From Falsiroseomonas oleicola (GTDB taxonomy: Bacteria; Pseudomonadota; Alphaproteobacteria; Acetobacterales; Acetobacteraceae), in the NCBI RefSeq assembly GCF_019029495.1, contig NZ_JAERQM010000006.1, positions 77,115-141,114 of the forward strand: a stretch of 64,000 nucleotides of DNA, written 5' to 3'. The notes under the pieces were generated by a model. That model was given only the letters and a program-made list of their open reading frames with translations, was not told where the DNA came from and searched no databases. Positions 31,001-38,545 of this stretch are shown here, piece after piece. How positions within the stretch are numbered: the stretch's first letter is position 1; each line of letters starts with the position of its first letter. The position numbers and the translations under genes are program-made.

Positions 31001-31398
31001 TGGTGCTGGACGACCCGGCCGATCCGCGCGTCGCGGAGGGCGCGCGGATGGCGGCGGAACGCTGGCAGCGGGAGGTTCGGGTGGTGCCGGCACCCGCCTC
31101 GACGACGCTGGCGCAGACCTCGATGGCGGCCACAAGTGGCGCCCTGCTGTGGATCGTGGATCCGGACATGGCGCCGGGCGGCGCCTTCCTGCGTCGCGCC
31201 GCCAATGCCCTGGCCGCGGCGCCCGATGCGCCCTTTGCCGCGATCGCCCGGGATGGTGCCGCCGATCCGGCCGGGGTTCTCTGGCGGCGCGAGGCTCTGG
31301 GCGCGGCGATGACGGCGGCGAAGCCATTGGCGAATCCCAAGGCGGCGCTACTGGATGGCGTCGCGATGGTGCGTCTGTCACCGGCACCCGGCGCCTGA
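28030..31398 (+). CDS. Multi-module glycan protein: FDxxYYL repeats, WbsX/GH99-like domain, two glycosyltransferase-like domains
   Basis: 1122 residues, no signal peptide. Residues 23-208 hold five degenerate FDxxYYL-type repeats. Residues about 244-585 are a WbsX/GH99-like domain (KVLAYYLPQFHAIAENDAWW, LMWANENWTRRWDG, NAWNEWCEGAYLEPD), a family common in O-antigen loci. Residues about 600-950 look like a GT-B glycosyltransferase, with the LLVLPARESAFPVVAQQALTLGVPVL donor-site segment. Residues 957-1122 start like a GT2 domain (EISVVVPGRGRGFMLASRLD, DXD-like IVDPDMAPGG) but end early. ATG 28030 overlaps the rfbA stop; a GTG at 28027 is possible. Likely builds or trims a rhamnose-containing surface glycan; the exact reaction is unknown. 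Confidence 0.85.
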   Translation: MEGDQDPAQDPRARAREVLASSGIVDAVWYVAQNADVAHGGQDPLSHFLETGWEQGRAPCFYLDPAWYLATHADVREAGADPVLHYVFHGDSEGRRPGPHFDPAWYRGRYGLGGEENALAHFLRHREYGASPIPEFDAEFYLSTYRDVARAGADAFEHYVTLGWQEEREPGPDFDSHYYLQRHMGGRMTEPPLLHWLRQRHEPGVHPRMPQETPTIPREVRRNTRPAEEFEEVQPLPDGFRPRAKVLAYYLPQFHAIAENDAWWGKGFTEWANLPRALPRFAGHYQPRVPRDLGNYSLDDMRVMRRQIEMARRGGVHGWIFYWYSFNGHRLLEKPVDAFLADRSLDMPFALMWANENWTRRWDGAEHDILMGQDYRPEDEPELVATLARHFADPRYIRVQGRPVLMVYRAGLIPEPKEIVDGWRKRFRDAHGEDPVFVMTQSFDDIDPTEFGFDGAIEFPPHKLAKRCTPISASLDYLDPDFTGTVFAYEDVIRVSLEEPKPDFPLIKCAVPGWDNDPRKQGQNTVIIHGAKPATYEAWLSELIERAGRTPFFGEPMVCVNAWNEWCEGAYLEPDLHYGGAFLNATARAVVGSRASDAPGLLIAAADAEDSEAARRLLDAAGALRRSSGLRVEVLLLAGGPLEEEFGRIGRLTFATTPEAAEAALSDAASDGLRQALMTTAAAVRLAALAQARGIAATVLLQEMPAELRARDLLAGLRGALRQATKVLVPAEEVRQALLAELPALAETPVEVLEPGLPFPPALDAADVASGRAYLGLAAEDRLLLGTGPGDLRHGIDLFLQLFRRLRAEDARVKAVWVGTLDPGLRLWLGAELAAARQDGLRLIEQLHEPGPLLAAADLLVLPARESAFPVVAQQALTLGVPVLAFQGAGGAAGLAKALGGEAVPLGDMAAMAAAAQRLLAKPADAATRAVRRGAALARFDVAETLARLRGELLPGLPEISVVVPGRGRGFMLASRLDGVFRQDLPVWEVVVLDDPADPRVAEGARMAAERWQREVRVVPAPASTTLAQTSMAATSGALLWIVDPDMAPGGAFLRRAANALAAAPDAPFAAIARDGAADPAGVLWRREALGAAMTAAKPLANPKAALLDGVAMVRLSPAPGA
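28096..28653 (+). repeat. Five tandem degenerate FDxxYYL repeats at protein level
   Basis: Five units of 35-40 residues at residues 23-60, 61-100, 101-135, 136-173 and 174-208 of the large glycan protein. Each has an aromatic pair after Asp (VDAVWY, LDPAWY, FDPAWY, FDAEFY, FDSHYY). Most continue with DVA-like and AGADPxxHY-like segments, and a Gly-x-x-Glu-x-Arg-x-Pro end (GWEQGRAP, GDSEGRRPGP, GWQEEREPGP). Such repeats occur in polysaccharide-locus proteins of alphaproteobacteria; their binding partner is not known to me. Confidence 0.8.
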
Positions 31399-31901
31399 AG
31401 AAATGCGCGTTCCGGTTGTGTGATCCAGAGCGCCTAAGATCCACTTTGGCGCCGCACAGAACCGAGGAAAACAACCACTGGATGCGCATCCAGACTGATA
31501 TTGCGGCAATGACGTCACATACGGGATGGCGAGTTTCATTTTTTGATCTTTTGTATAAAAAATGAGGCGAGCCCGCGTTTTCGCTGCACTCACCCCAAAG
31601 TGTCTTATTTTCTGCCCTTCGTCTGAATGATGCCATTTCTGCGCGTTTCGTTTGGAAATTGGTTCTGCCCGGTCGGCGCACCCCATCCGGCCTCCTCCTT
31701 GCACGGCTCGTCATTAACGATTTAGTCGGGCGTCTAAAAATCTGATTTTGATTATATATCAATGCGCTAAGTAGGTCGCGCCAGGCCGTTCTGTTCGATC
31801 GGAGACTAAATTGATTGACTCGCATTCCGTCTCGTTCTTAAAGATCGTTCCAGGGTCGCGGGCCGGATTTCGGCGCGTTCTTTTTATGACGGAGGCCGTG
31901 G
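31399..31901. promoter_or_regulatory. 503-base AT-rich non-coding gap before the RTX gene
   Basis: The largest gene-free stretch in the window, and visibly much lower in GC than all around it. No reading frame here has coding character on either strand. It contains an 8-base inverted repeat CATTTTTT (31537-31544) / AAAAAATG (31557-31564), and an AT palindrome TTGAT-TATAT-ATCAA at 31748-31762. A GGAGG ribosome site lies 6 bases before the ATG at 31902. Probably the regulated promoter and leader of the RTX gene, possibly bound by a silencing protein such as an H-NS/MucR-type factor (inference). Confidence 0.55.
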
Positions 31902-32549
31902 ATGTCCGGTTTCGCCTCAATTTCGGGAAGTCATGGCGACGACCTGCTGATGGCACCATTCGGTGATATCGGCCAAATGGTCCTCGGGCTCGGCGGCAAT
32001 GACACCATCTATGGCTTCAACGGTGACGACTCGCTGTTCGGCGGGGCTGGCGATGACGAACTCTTCGGCGGCACGGGCAACGACATCCTGCGCGGTGGCG
32101 GGGGTGACGATGTGCTGGCCGGCAGCACGGGCGACGACACGCTGTTCGGTGGCGTCGGCCACGACACGCTGATCGGCGGCGTCGGCGACGATGTGCTGCG
32201 AGGCGGAGCGGGAAATGATGTCCTCGCCGGTGGCACCGGCAACGATCATCTGGTCGGCGGTGCCGGCGACGACACGATGAACGGCGGCCTTGGTCTCGAC
32301 ACGTTCGAGTTCGATGACGGCTTCGGCCACGACGTCATCGTCGGCTTCCAGCTCGGCGCCGACACGCTTCAGATCGCCAGCAACATCAATGCGACCGGCG
32401 TCGCCGATCCGAACGATCTCCTGGCACTGGTCTCCGACGACGGGTCGGGCAATGCGGTCATCACCCTGGGGACGGATACGATCAAGCTCCAGGGCATTTC
32501 GGTGGGTGACCTGACCGCCAATATCGGCACCGTCGTCCAGATCGTCTGA
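31902..32549 (+). CDS. Small RTX (hemolysin-type) calcium-binding protein, putative type I secretion substrate
   Basis: 215 residues, no N-terminal signal. Residues 29-127 are eleven back-to-back nonapeptides of the GGxGxDxLx class (GGAGDDELF, GGTGNDILR, GGGGDDVLA and so on), which fold as a calcium-loaded beta-roll after export. The tail (GLDTFEFDDGFGHDVIVGFQ, ending LTANIGTVVQIV) matches the uncleaved C-terminal secretion signal region of RTX proteins. There is almost nothing besides the roll: about 28 residues precede it, so no enzyme or adhesin domain. The exporter genes at 36812-41654 on the same strand are the obvious partners. A start with GGAGG at 6 bases supports 31902. Confidence 0.9.
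   Translation: MSGFASISGSHGDDLLMAPFGDIGQMVLGLGGNDTIYGFNGDDSLFGGAGDDELFGGTGNDILRGGGGDDVLAGSTGDDTLFGGVGHDTLIGGVGDDVLRGGAGNDVLAGGTGNDHLVGGAGDDTMNGGLGLDTFEFDDGFGHDVIVGFQLGADTLQIASNINATGVADPNDLLALVSDDGSGNAVITLGTDTIKLQGISVGDLTANIGTVVQIV
31986..32282 (+). repeat. RTX array: 11 tandem 27-base units
   Basis: Eleven consecutive 9-codon units encode the calcium-binding nonapeptides. The units share Gly-Gly-x-Gly-x-Asp codons but have diverged at third positions and at the two variable residues, so the array is old rather than newly expanded. Confidence 0.9.
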
Positions 32550-32555
32550 CGGCCT

Positions 32556-32590
32556 TGGACCGGCCCAAGCCGTTTCGAGGCCACGGTCCA
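32556..32590 (+). terminator. Possible hairpin after the RTX gene
   Basis: TGGACCG at 32556-32562 pairs with CGGTCCA at 32584-32590 across a 21-base loop, just after the RTX stop. There is no T-run, so it may be a partial attenuator that raises RTX expression over the downstream glycosyltransferase rather than a full terminator. Confidence 0.3.
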
Positions 32591-32613
32591 GGGCAGCGTG
32601 TTGTGGTGGATTG

Positions 32614-34731
32614 ATGTCGATGGCCGCCTTGCAGGAAATCGACGTGCCACTTCCCCTCTGGGTCCGTCTTGGTACCGATGCCGTCGCTGTCGCCCTGCCA
32701 CAGCGCCTCTCCGGGCTTCGCGATATTCTTCTTCGCGGGGAGCAGGGAGAGAGCTTCCAGCCACTCTCGCATCTGCCGCTTCCTCAGGGCGACCTGCTGC
32801 TGGCGCGCTCGCCGGACTGCAATCTGCTGTCCCTCAAAATCGGCAATGGCGCCTGGCTGGAACTCGGGGCAGCCAGCGACCACGGCGTCCTGGCCCCGGC
32901 CGCCGCCATGCCGCGCTTCCTGGCACTGCTCGCCAGCAAGATCGCCGGGCCGCTGCGCGCCGCCGCCGACCCGGTTATGGCGCGCGACCTGCTGGCCCTG
33001 GCCCGGGACCAGGCCGTGCCCGCACCCGATGCGCTACGCCTGCTGATCGACCTTGACCGGACCCGAGGGCTTTGGCGGCTGCCCACCGGCGGCTGGCTGG
33101 TCACAGCGCGCGGCGTGACGCGGGTGGCAGAGCCAGAGGCCGGCCTTGCCTTGTTGCCGGCCTTGCCCGCCGGCGCGGTCCTGCTGCGTGCCGAGGGTCC
33201 ACCGCTGCGCCTGCCGCCACCTCCGGCCGGGGTGCCCGGCCTGGTGGAACTGGCACGGCAGGATGCGCCGGATCGGCGCGCCTTGCTGCGCCAAGCGATG
33301 CTGGCGCTTCGTCGCCACACCGCGGAGCCCTGGTGCCGGGAGGCGTTGCGCGACGCACAACTCCTGTTCATGGCGCCGGCACGGGCTGCCGGCGATCCCG
33401 CCAATGCCGTGGCCGGGGCACTGGACCGCGCCATTTCCGATCATGCGGGCGGCGTTTTCCTGATCGGCTGGCTGCACGACCCGCTGCGCCTGGTGCGCGG
33501 CATGACGCTGCGCGGCCCCTTCGGCGGCACGACGCTGCCCGGCGACCACCTGTTCCCCGCCACCCGCGCCGATGTGGTGAAGCGCTTCGAGCAGGCGCCC
33601 TTCGGTGCGCCCGATCCCCGCCCCGGCTTCGTCGCCCACCTCCCTGAAGCCGGTCCCGGCCCGGTCGCGCAATGGCGGCTGGAACTGGCGCTGGGCTCCG
33701 GCGAGGCGATCGAGTTGATCGCCGGTCCAGCCCTGATCCCCGCCGCCCAGGCGCGCGAAACCGTGCTGCGCGGGGTCAATCCGCTGGATGTCAGCCCTGC
33801 TTTGCTCGACCGCTGCCTGACCCCGGCCGCCGCACGTCTGCATCGCGCCGCCTCGGCCGAGGCGCTGGATATCGAGGTGATGCGCATCGGCCCGCGGGTC
33901 GCCCAGCCGCTCATCAGCCTTGTCATCCCGCTGTACCGCAACCTCCGCTTCGTCCGCCACCAGCTCGCCGCCTTCGCGCGCGACCCCATGCTGCGGCAGT
34001 CGGATCTGATCTATGTGCTGGACAGCCCCGAACAGCGCGGCGAAGCGGAGCACATGCTGCGCGGCCTCTGCGGCCTGACCGGGCTTTCCGTCACCCTGGT
34101 GATTCACGGCCGGAATACCGGCTATGCCACCGCCTGCAACAGCGGTGCGGCGCAGGCCACCGCGCCCATCCTGCTGATGCTCAATTCCGACGTGGTGCCG
34201 GACCGCCCAGGCTGGCTGGTGCCCTTGCTGGCGCGGCTGGCGGCGGATCCGAAGCTCGGCTGCGTCGGGCCGAAGCTGATGTTCGACGATGGCTCGCTCC
34301 AGCATGCCGGATTGTACTTCGCGCGCGGCCCCGGCGATGACTGGTATAATTGCCATTATTTCAAAGGCTTTCCGAGATATTATCCCATGGCGTGTCAGGC
34401 ACGCCCGGTGCCTGGCGTCACCGGTGCGGCCATGTTGATGCGGCGCGAGGCCTGGGATTCGGTCGGCGGCTTCTCCGCCGACTATATCGTTGGCGATTAC
34501 GAGGACAGCGATCTCTGCCTGCGGCTGCGCCAGGCCGGCTTCGGCATCCTTTATGAACCGGCCGCCGAGCTCTACCATTTTGAGCGGCAGTCGATCGCCC
34601 AGCATGGCGGCTATGCCGGCACCGTCGCCGCCGCCTACAACCGCCGCCTGCATCACCATCGCTGGAACGCGGCGATCGGCGCCCTGATGGAAGAATTCCC
34701 TCGGATGGGGGAGACGCTCGCCGCCGCCTGA
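32614..34731 (+). CDS. Glycosyltransferase with C-terminal GT2 domain
   Basis: 705 residues. The first ~420 residues are not recognised; they are rich in Leu/Ala/Pro without membrane helices and include a segment FLIGWLHDPLRLVRGMTLRGP. Residues about 425-690 are a GT-A/GT2 domain: PLISLVIPLYRNLRFVRHQLAAF, then NTGYATACNSGAAQATAPILLMLNSDVVP with the Asp metal motif, PGVTGAAMLMRREAWDSVGGF, and YEDSDLCLRLRQAGF. This is the rhamnosyltransferase-like arrangement. The start is uncertain between TTG 32611, ATG 32614 and ATG 32620; a GGTGG lies just before. Placed between the RTX gene and the exporter, so it may work on the same surface structure. Confidence 0.85.
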   Translation: MSMAALQEIDVPLPLWVRLGTDAVAVALPQRLSGLRDILLRGEQGESFQPLSHLPLPQGDLLLARSPDCNLLSLKIGNGAWLELGAASDHGVLAPAAAMPRFLALLASKIAGPLRAAADPVMARDLLALARDQAVPAPDALRLLIDLDRTRGLWRLPTGGWLVTARGVTRVAEPEAGLALLPALPAGAVLLRAEGPPLRLPPPPAGVPGLVELARQDAPDRRALLRQAMLALRRHTAEPWCREALRDAQLLFMAPARAAGDPANAVAGALDRAISDHAGGVFLIGWLHDPLRLVRGMTLRGPFGGTTLPGDHLFPATRADVVKRFEQAPFGAPDPRPGFVAHLPEAGPGPVAQWRLELALGSGEAIELIAGPALIPAAQARETVLRGVNPLDVSPALLDRCLTPAAARLHRAASAEALDIEVMRIGPRVAQPLISLVIPLYRNLRFVRHQLAAFARDPMLRQSDLIYVLDSPEQRGEAEHMLRGLCGLTGLSVTLVIHGRNTGYATACNSGAAQATAPILLMLNSDVVPDRPGWLVPLLARLAADPKLGCVGPKLMFDDGSLQHAGLYFARGPGDDWYNCHYFKGFPRYYPMACQARPVPGVTGAAMLMRREAWDSVGGFSADYIVGDYEDSDLCLRLRQAGFGILYEPAAELYHFERQSIAQHGGYAGTVAAAYNRRLHHHRWNAAIGALMEEFPRMGETLAAA

Positions 34732-34820
34732 GCCTCCGCGGCGAAACCGTGCCGATGCAGCGTCTTATCCACGTTCAGGCGATTTCGCCGCCCCCTCATT
34801 TCCTCTAGCGTTGCGGAGCC

Positions 34821-36131
34821 ATGCGCCTCCTCGTCCTTTGCCATAACCATCCCGATCTGCAGCCAGGCGGCACCGAGGTGGTGGCGCGCGGGCTGTTCCG
34901 CGCGCTGCGCGACCGGCATGGGGTGGAGGGGCTGTTCCTCGCCGCCGTCACCCAGCAGCACCGCGAACGCCGCCCCGGCACGCTGTTCCAGTCCATCGGC
35001 CGCCATCCGGACGAGATGCTGGTCTGGCTCAGCCATTTCGACCGCTTTCATCTGTCGCAGGTCGATAGCTGGGGCCTGGGTGAGCTGGTCTCCTTCCTCG
35101 CCGACTACCAGCCGGACATCGTGCATTTCCATCACCTGCTGTATTTCGGGCTGGAGACGCTGGATGTCGTGCGCCGGGTGGCGCCCAAGGCCAAGATCAT
35201 CGTCACGCTGCACGACTTCTTCGCGCTCTGTCCGCAGGAAGGTCAGTTGCTGACCACCGACGACCGGCTCTGCCCCGGCCCCTCCCCCGATGCCTGCCGG
35301 CGGTGCTTTCCGGGTCGGGGCGGCGCCGACCTCACGCTGCGGGAACTGGCGGTGCGCGGCGCCATGGCGGAGGTGGACCTGCTGCTCTCGCCCTCCGACT
35401 TCCTGCGCGACCGCTTCATCGCCGCGGGCTGGGACGGGGCGCGGATCGAGGTGCAGCGCAACGGCATCGCCGGCGGCCCCGCCGCCCCCTATCGCGTGGC
35501 GCCGGATGGGCGGCGCGACCGCTTCGGATTCTTCGGCCATATCAACCGCTTCAAGGGCAGTCTTGTGGCGCTCGCCGCCTCCGCGCATCTGTCGCGACAG
35601 GGTGTCGCGCATGACCTCGCCTTGCATGGCGGCACCGCCTACCAGCCTGATGAATTCCTTACGGGATTTCGGACGGCGCTGGCCGATGCGCCGGCCGCGC
35701 GGCATCACGGCCTGTACAGTCCGGAGGATATGCCGGCGCGCATGGCCGCGGTGGACTGGCTGGTGATGCCCTCCATCTGGTGGGAGAACGCGCCCCTGGT
35801 GGTGCAGGAGGCGTTCCGCCATGGCCGGCCGGTGATCTGCGGCAATGTGGGCGGCATGGCGGAATCGGTGCGGGATGGCGTCGATGGCCTGCATTTCCCG
35901 CTGGGCGACGCCGTCGGCCTTGCCGAGGTGATGCGCCGCGCGGCGGAGGAGCCGGGTCTGTGGGAACGGCTCGCCGCCGCCACCCCCGCGCCGCGCCGGA
36001 TGGAGGATGCCGCCGCCGAGCACCTGGCGCTGTATCGCCGCCTGATGGGCCTGCCGGCACCGAGGCCGGAGCCGGTGCGGACCACGACCTCCCGTCGCGC
36101 GGAGGGCCGGGCGCGTGTCCGCCTTGGCTGA
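34821..36131 (+). CDS. Glycosyltransferase, GT4
   Basis: 436 residues, soluble. The N-terminus MRLLVLCHNHPDLQPGGTEVVARGL has the Gly-Gly-x-Glu loop of GT4 enzymes, then YQPDIVHFHHLLYFGLETLDVV. A Cys-containing loop typical of one GT4 branch follows (ALCPQEGQLLTTDDRLCPGPSPDACRRCF). The donor site is VMPSIWWENAPLVVQEAFRHGRPVICGNVGGMAESV. GGAG lies a few bases before the ATG. The end overlaps the next gene by 17 bases. Likely adds a sugar to the glycan made by this cluster. Confidence 0.9.
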   Translation: MRLLVLCHNHPDLQPGGTEVVARGLFRALRDRHGVEGLFLAAVTQQHRERRPGTLFQSIGRHPDEMLVWLSHFDRFHLSQVDSWGLGELVSFLADYQPDIVHFHHLLYFGLETLDVVRRVAPKAKIIVTLHDFFALCPQEGQLLTTDDRLCPGPSPDACRRCFPGRGGADLTLRELAVRGAMAEVDLLLSPSDFLRDRFIAAGWDGARIEVQRNGIAGGPAAPYRVAPDGRRDRFGFFGHINRFKGSLVALAASAHLSRQGVAHDLALHGGTAYQPDEFLTGFRTALADAPAARHHGLYSPEDMPARMAAVDWLVMPSIWWENAPLVVQEAFRHGRPVICGNVGGMAESVRDGVDGLHFPLGDAVGLAEVMRRAAEEPGLWERLAAATPAPRRMEDAAAEHLALYRRLMGLPAPRPEPVRTTTSRRAEGRARVRLG

Positions 36132-36807
36132 GCCCCTGTCCGCGCCGGACATCCGCGGCTTCGTCGACGCGGTCACCGGCAACCGGATCGATGGCTGGGC
36201 CTTCGAGCCGGCGCAGCCCACGGAACGGGTGGTGGTGGAGCTGCGGCTGGATGGCCAGACGGTGGCGACCAGCGTCGCCGACCGGCACCGTGCCGACCTG
36301 ATCCGCGCCGGCATCGGCGATGCCTTCCACGGCTTCCGCTTCCTGCTGCGCCCGGCCTGGGCGGAACGGCGCGCCGAGCTCAGCGTGCTGGCGCGCGGCG
36401 TGGAAGGTGGCGAGGTGGTGCTGCCGTTGCTGCGCCATGGCGCGCCGCAGGACGCCCGGCCGGAGGCCCGCCCCGCCGCGCCGAACCCGCAGGTCGTGAA
36501 AGCCATCGAACAGCTTGCCGCCGGCCAGCGGGCGCTGGAGGCCCGTTTGCAGGAACTCGCCCAGCGGCCCGAGCCGCCGATGGCCGCCCTGGCGGCGGAG
36601 CCGGCGGATTTCGAGCAGCGCATGGAGGTGCTGGAGGCCTGGGTGGCGCGGCTGGATGAACGCCTGGCCAGCCTGCAAAGCGCCGCGCCTGCGCCACGCG
36701 GCGCGGGGCCCGCCGGGCTTGATACCTGGCAGGTGGTGCTGATCGCGCTGCTCGCCGTCACCGGCCTTGGCGGGCTGACCGTCTTCGCCCTGGTCCTGGC
36801 GCTGTAG
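36115..36807 (+). CDS. Membrane-anchored protein with N-terminal GWAF-type domain and coiled coil
   Basis: 230 residues starting at a GTG inside the preceding gene (17-base overlap). Residues about 14-75 form a small beta-rich domain (GFVDAVTGNRIDGWAFEPAQ, VELRLDGQTVATSVADRHRADL, DAFHGFRF) of a type I have seen only in glycan-locus proteins; I give it no functional name. Residues about 125-200 are a two-part amphipathic coiled coil (VKAIEQLAAGQRALEARLQEL, DFEQRMEVLEAWVARLDERL). The C-terminus is one hydrophobic helix (WQVVLIALLAVTGLGGLTVF) ending three residues from the stop, a tail anchor. It stands between a glycosyltransferase and the exporter, only 4 bases before the next gene. Confidence 0.75.
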   Translation: MSALAEPLSAPDIRGFVDAVTGNRIDGWAFEPAQPTERVVVELRLDGQTVATSVADRHRADLIRAGIGDAFHGFRFLLRPAWAERRAELSVLARGVEGGEVVLPLLRHGAPQDARPEARPAAPNPQVVKAIEQLAAGQRALEARLQELAQRPEPPMAALAAEPADFEQRMEVLEAWVARLDERLASLQSAAPAPRGAGPAGLDTWQVVLIALLAVTGLGGLTVFALVLAL

Positions 36808-36811
36808 CGCC

Positions 36812-38545
36812 ATGGCATTGGCGCGCAGCCTGCGGGGTGCCGGGCCCAGCGCCGCGCCACCGGCAGCCACACCACCGGCACCCGCGGCCAATGTCATCGA
36901 GGTGGCGCGCGCCGAAGTCGCCTCCGCCACCCGGCTGACTCTCGCGCTCGGCCTGGCCATCAGCCTCGCCACCTTTGGCGTCGTCGCCGCCAAGCTGGTG
37001 ATCTGGCAGCTCGTGCTGCCCACCGGCAATCCCTGGACCCTGGCGGGCCTCGCCATCGCCTTCTGCCTCGCGGTCGGCATCCTGCTGGGCCTCGACCAGT
37101 TGCGGGAGCTGGGGCTGCTCGCCATCTCCCACCGCCTGGCGCGACGGCTGGCGGCGCCGCTTGTGCTGGCGGCGGCGCAGCAGCCGGGTCGGGCGGATAT
37201 CGCCGCCGCCCAGGCGTTGCGGGATGTGGAGGAGCTGCGGCGCAACCTGACCGGGCCGGTGCTGACCGGGCTGGTCGATGCGGTGCTGGTGCCGACGCTG
37301 ATCCTGCTGCTGCTGTTCTTCCACTGGGCCTTCACCCTTTGGGCGCTGGGCTGCTGCCTCGCCGCCGCCCTGCTGTCCCTGCTGGGCGACCGGCTGACGC
37401 GGCGCGCCGTGGGCACCGCCAATGAATCCCAGGCCCGCACCGCCGGGCTGGTGGGTGATGCGATGCGCTGCGCCGAGGCGGTGGAAGCGATGGGCCTGCG
37501 CGCGCCGCTCGCCGCCCGGTGGGAAGCCCGGATGCGGGAGGGCACCACGGCGCTGCGCGGCGCCCAGGCCGGGGCGCGCTGGATCGGCGCCGGGCTCGCC
37601 ACCATCCATGGCGTGGGCTCCGGCGGTGCGCTGGTGGTGGGCACGCTGCTCTCGGCCAATGGCGTCGATGTCGGCTTCGGCATGGTGCTGGCCATGCTGG
37701 TCACCGGCCAGATCATCACCCCCTTCGCCCGGCTCGGCGGCGCCAGCCATGAATGGGGCGCGGCGATTTCCGCCTGGCGCCGCCTCGCCAACCTCGCGGA
37801 GGCGGCGCCGGCCGCCGCCACGGGCATCGCCTTCCCCTGCCGGGAGGGGCGGCTGGTGATGGAACGGGTCGGCTTCGTGCATCGCGGCGCGCCCCGCCCG
37901 CTGCTGCGGGATGTGGCGCTGGAGGTGCCGCCGGGACGCATCGTGGCGCTGGCCGGCACCGCCGGGGCGGGCAAGACCACGCTGCTGCGCATCGCCGTCG
38001 GCATGCTGCGCCCTTCCGCCGGCGGCTGCTTCCTGGATGGCCAGGCCTGCTGGCAATGGGCGCGGGAGGATTTCGCCCGTCATGTCGGCTACCTGCCGCA
38101 GGACCCGCTGCTGACCGATGGCACGGTGGCGGAGGCGATCGCGCGGCTCGAAGTGCCGGACATGCCGGCGGTGATGGAGGCGGCGCGGCTGGCCGATGCG
38201 CATGGGCTGATCGCCGCCCTGCCCGCCGGCTACGCCACGCCGATCCGCGCCGAGGGGCCGCTTTCCGCCGGCCAGCGCCAGCGCGTGGCCCTCGCCCGCG
38301 CTCTGTATGGCCGGCCGCGACTGCTGGTGCTGGATGAGCCCGCGGCCTTCCTGGATGCGGCGGGCGAGGAACGGCTGTTGCGCCTGCTGCGGCACCTGGC
38401 GGCCCAGGGCACGGGCATCCTGCTGACCTCCCACCGCATGTCGCTGCTGGCGGCGGCGCATCAGGTGCTGACCCTGCGCGGCGGGCAGCTCGTGCCGGCG
38501 AAGGCACCGCCGATGCTGGCCGGGCCGAAGCGCCGCGCGGCATGA
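36812..38545 (+). CDS. Type I secretion-type ABC permease/ATPase, first of a tandem pair
   Basis: 577 residues. Membrane half to about 330 with a signal-less start and several helices (LTLALGLAISLATFGVVAAKLVI, LVPTLILLLLFFHWAFTLWALG). ATPase half: Walker A GTAGAGKTTLL, Q-loop GYLPQDPLL, signature PLSAGQRQRVALARAL, Walker B LLVLDEPAAFLD, H-loop TSHRMSL, all complete. The arrangement is that of PrtD/HasD/RsaD exporters, with no peptidase domain at the N-terminus. The membrane half begins after an unusual Pro/Ala-rich stretch of about 30 residues. Its stop overlaps the second ABC gene (ATGA), pointing to a heterodimer. Confidence 0.85.
   Translation: MALARSLRGAGPSAAPPAATPPAPAANVIEVARAEVASATRLTLALGLAISLATFGVVAAKLVIWQLVLPTGNPWTLAGLAIAFCLAVGILLGLDQLRELGLLAISHRLARRLAAPLVLAAAQQPGRADIAAAQALRDVEELRRNLTGPVLTGLVDAVLVPTLILLLLFFHWAFTLWALGCCLAAALLSLLGDRLTRRAVGTANESQARTAGLVGDAMRCAEAVEAMGLRAPLAARWEARMREGTTALRGAQAGARWIGAGLATIHGVGSGGALVVGTLLSANGVDVGFGMVLAMLVTGQIITPFARLGGASHEWGAAISAWRRLANLAEAAPAAATGIAFPCREGRLVMERVGFVHRGAPRPLLRDVALEVPPGRIVALAGTAGAGKTTLLRIAVGMLRPSAGGCFLDGQACWQWAREDFARHVGYLPQDPLLTDGTVAEAIARLEVPDMPAVMEAARLADAHGLIAALPAGYATPIRAEGPLSAGQRQRVALARALYGRPRLLVLDEPAAFLDAAGEERLLRLLRHLAAQGTGILLTSHRMSLLAAAHQVLTLRGGQLVPAKAPPMLAGPKRRAA

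Noticed and set aside
31537-31564. CATTTTTT/AAAAAATG inverted repeat as a terminator
   Set aside because: The stem is only A/T pairs and weak, with no U-run after a stable stem; kept only as part of the AT-rich gap.
31378-31704. A 108-residue minus-strand frame in the AT-rich gap
   Set aside because: No ribosome site, no coding pattern and no recognisable motif; treated as non-coding.
31986-32282. Regular 27-base tandem units that could be mistaken for a CRISPR array
   Set aside because: The units are contiguous, have no unique spacers, and encode RTX nonapeptides in frame.
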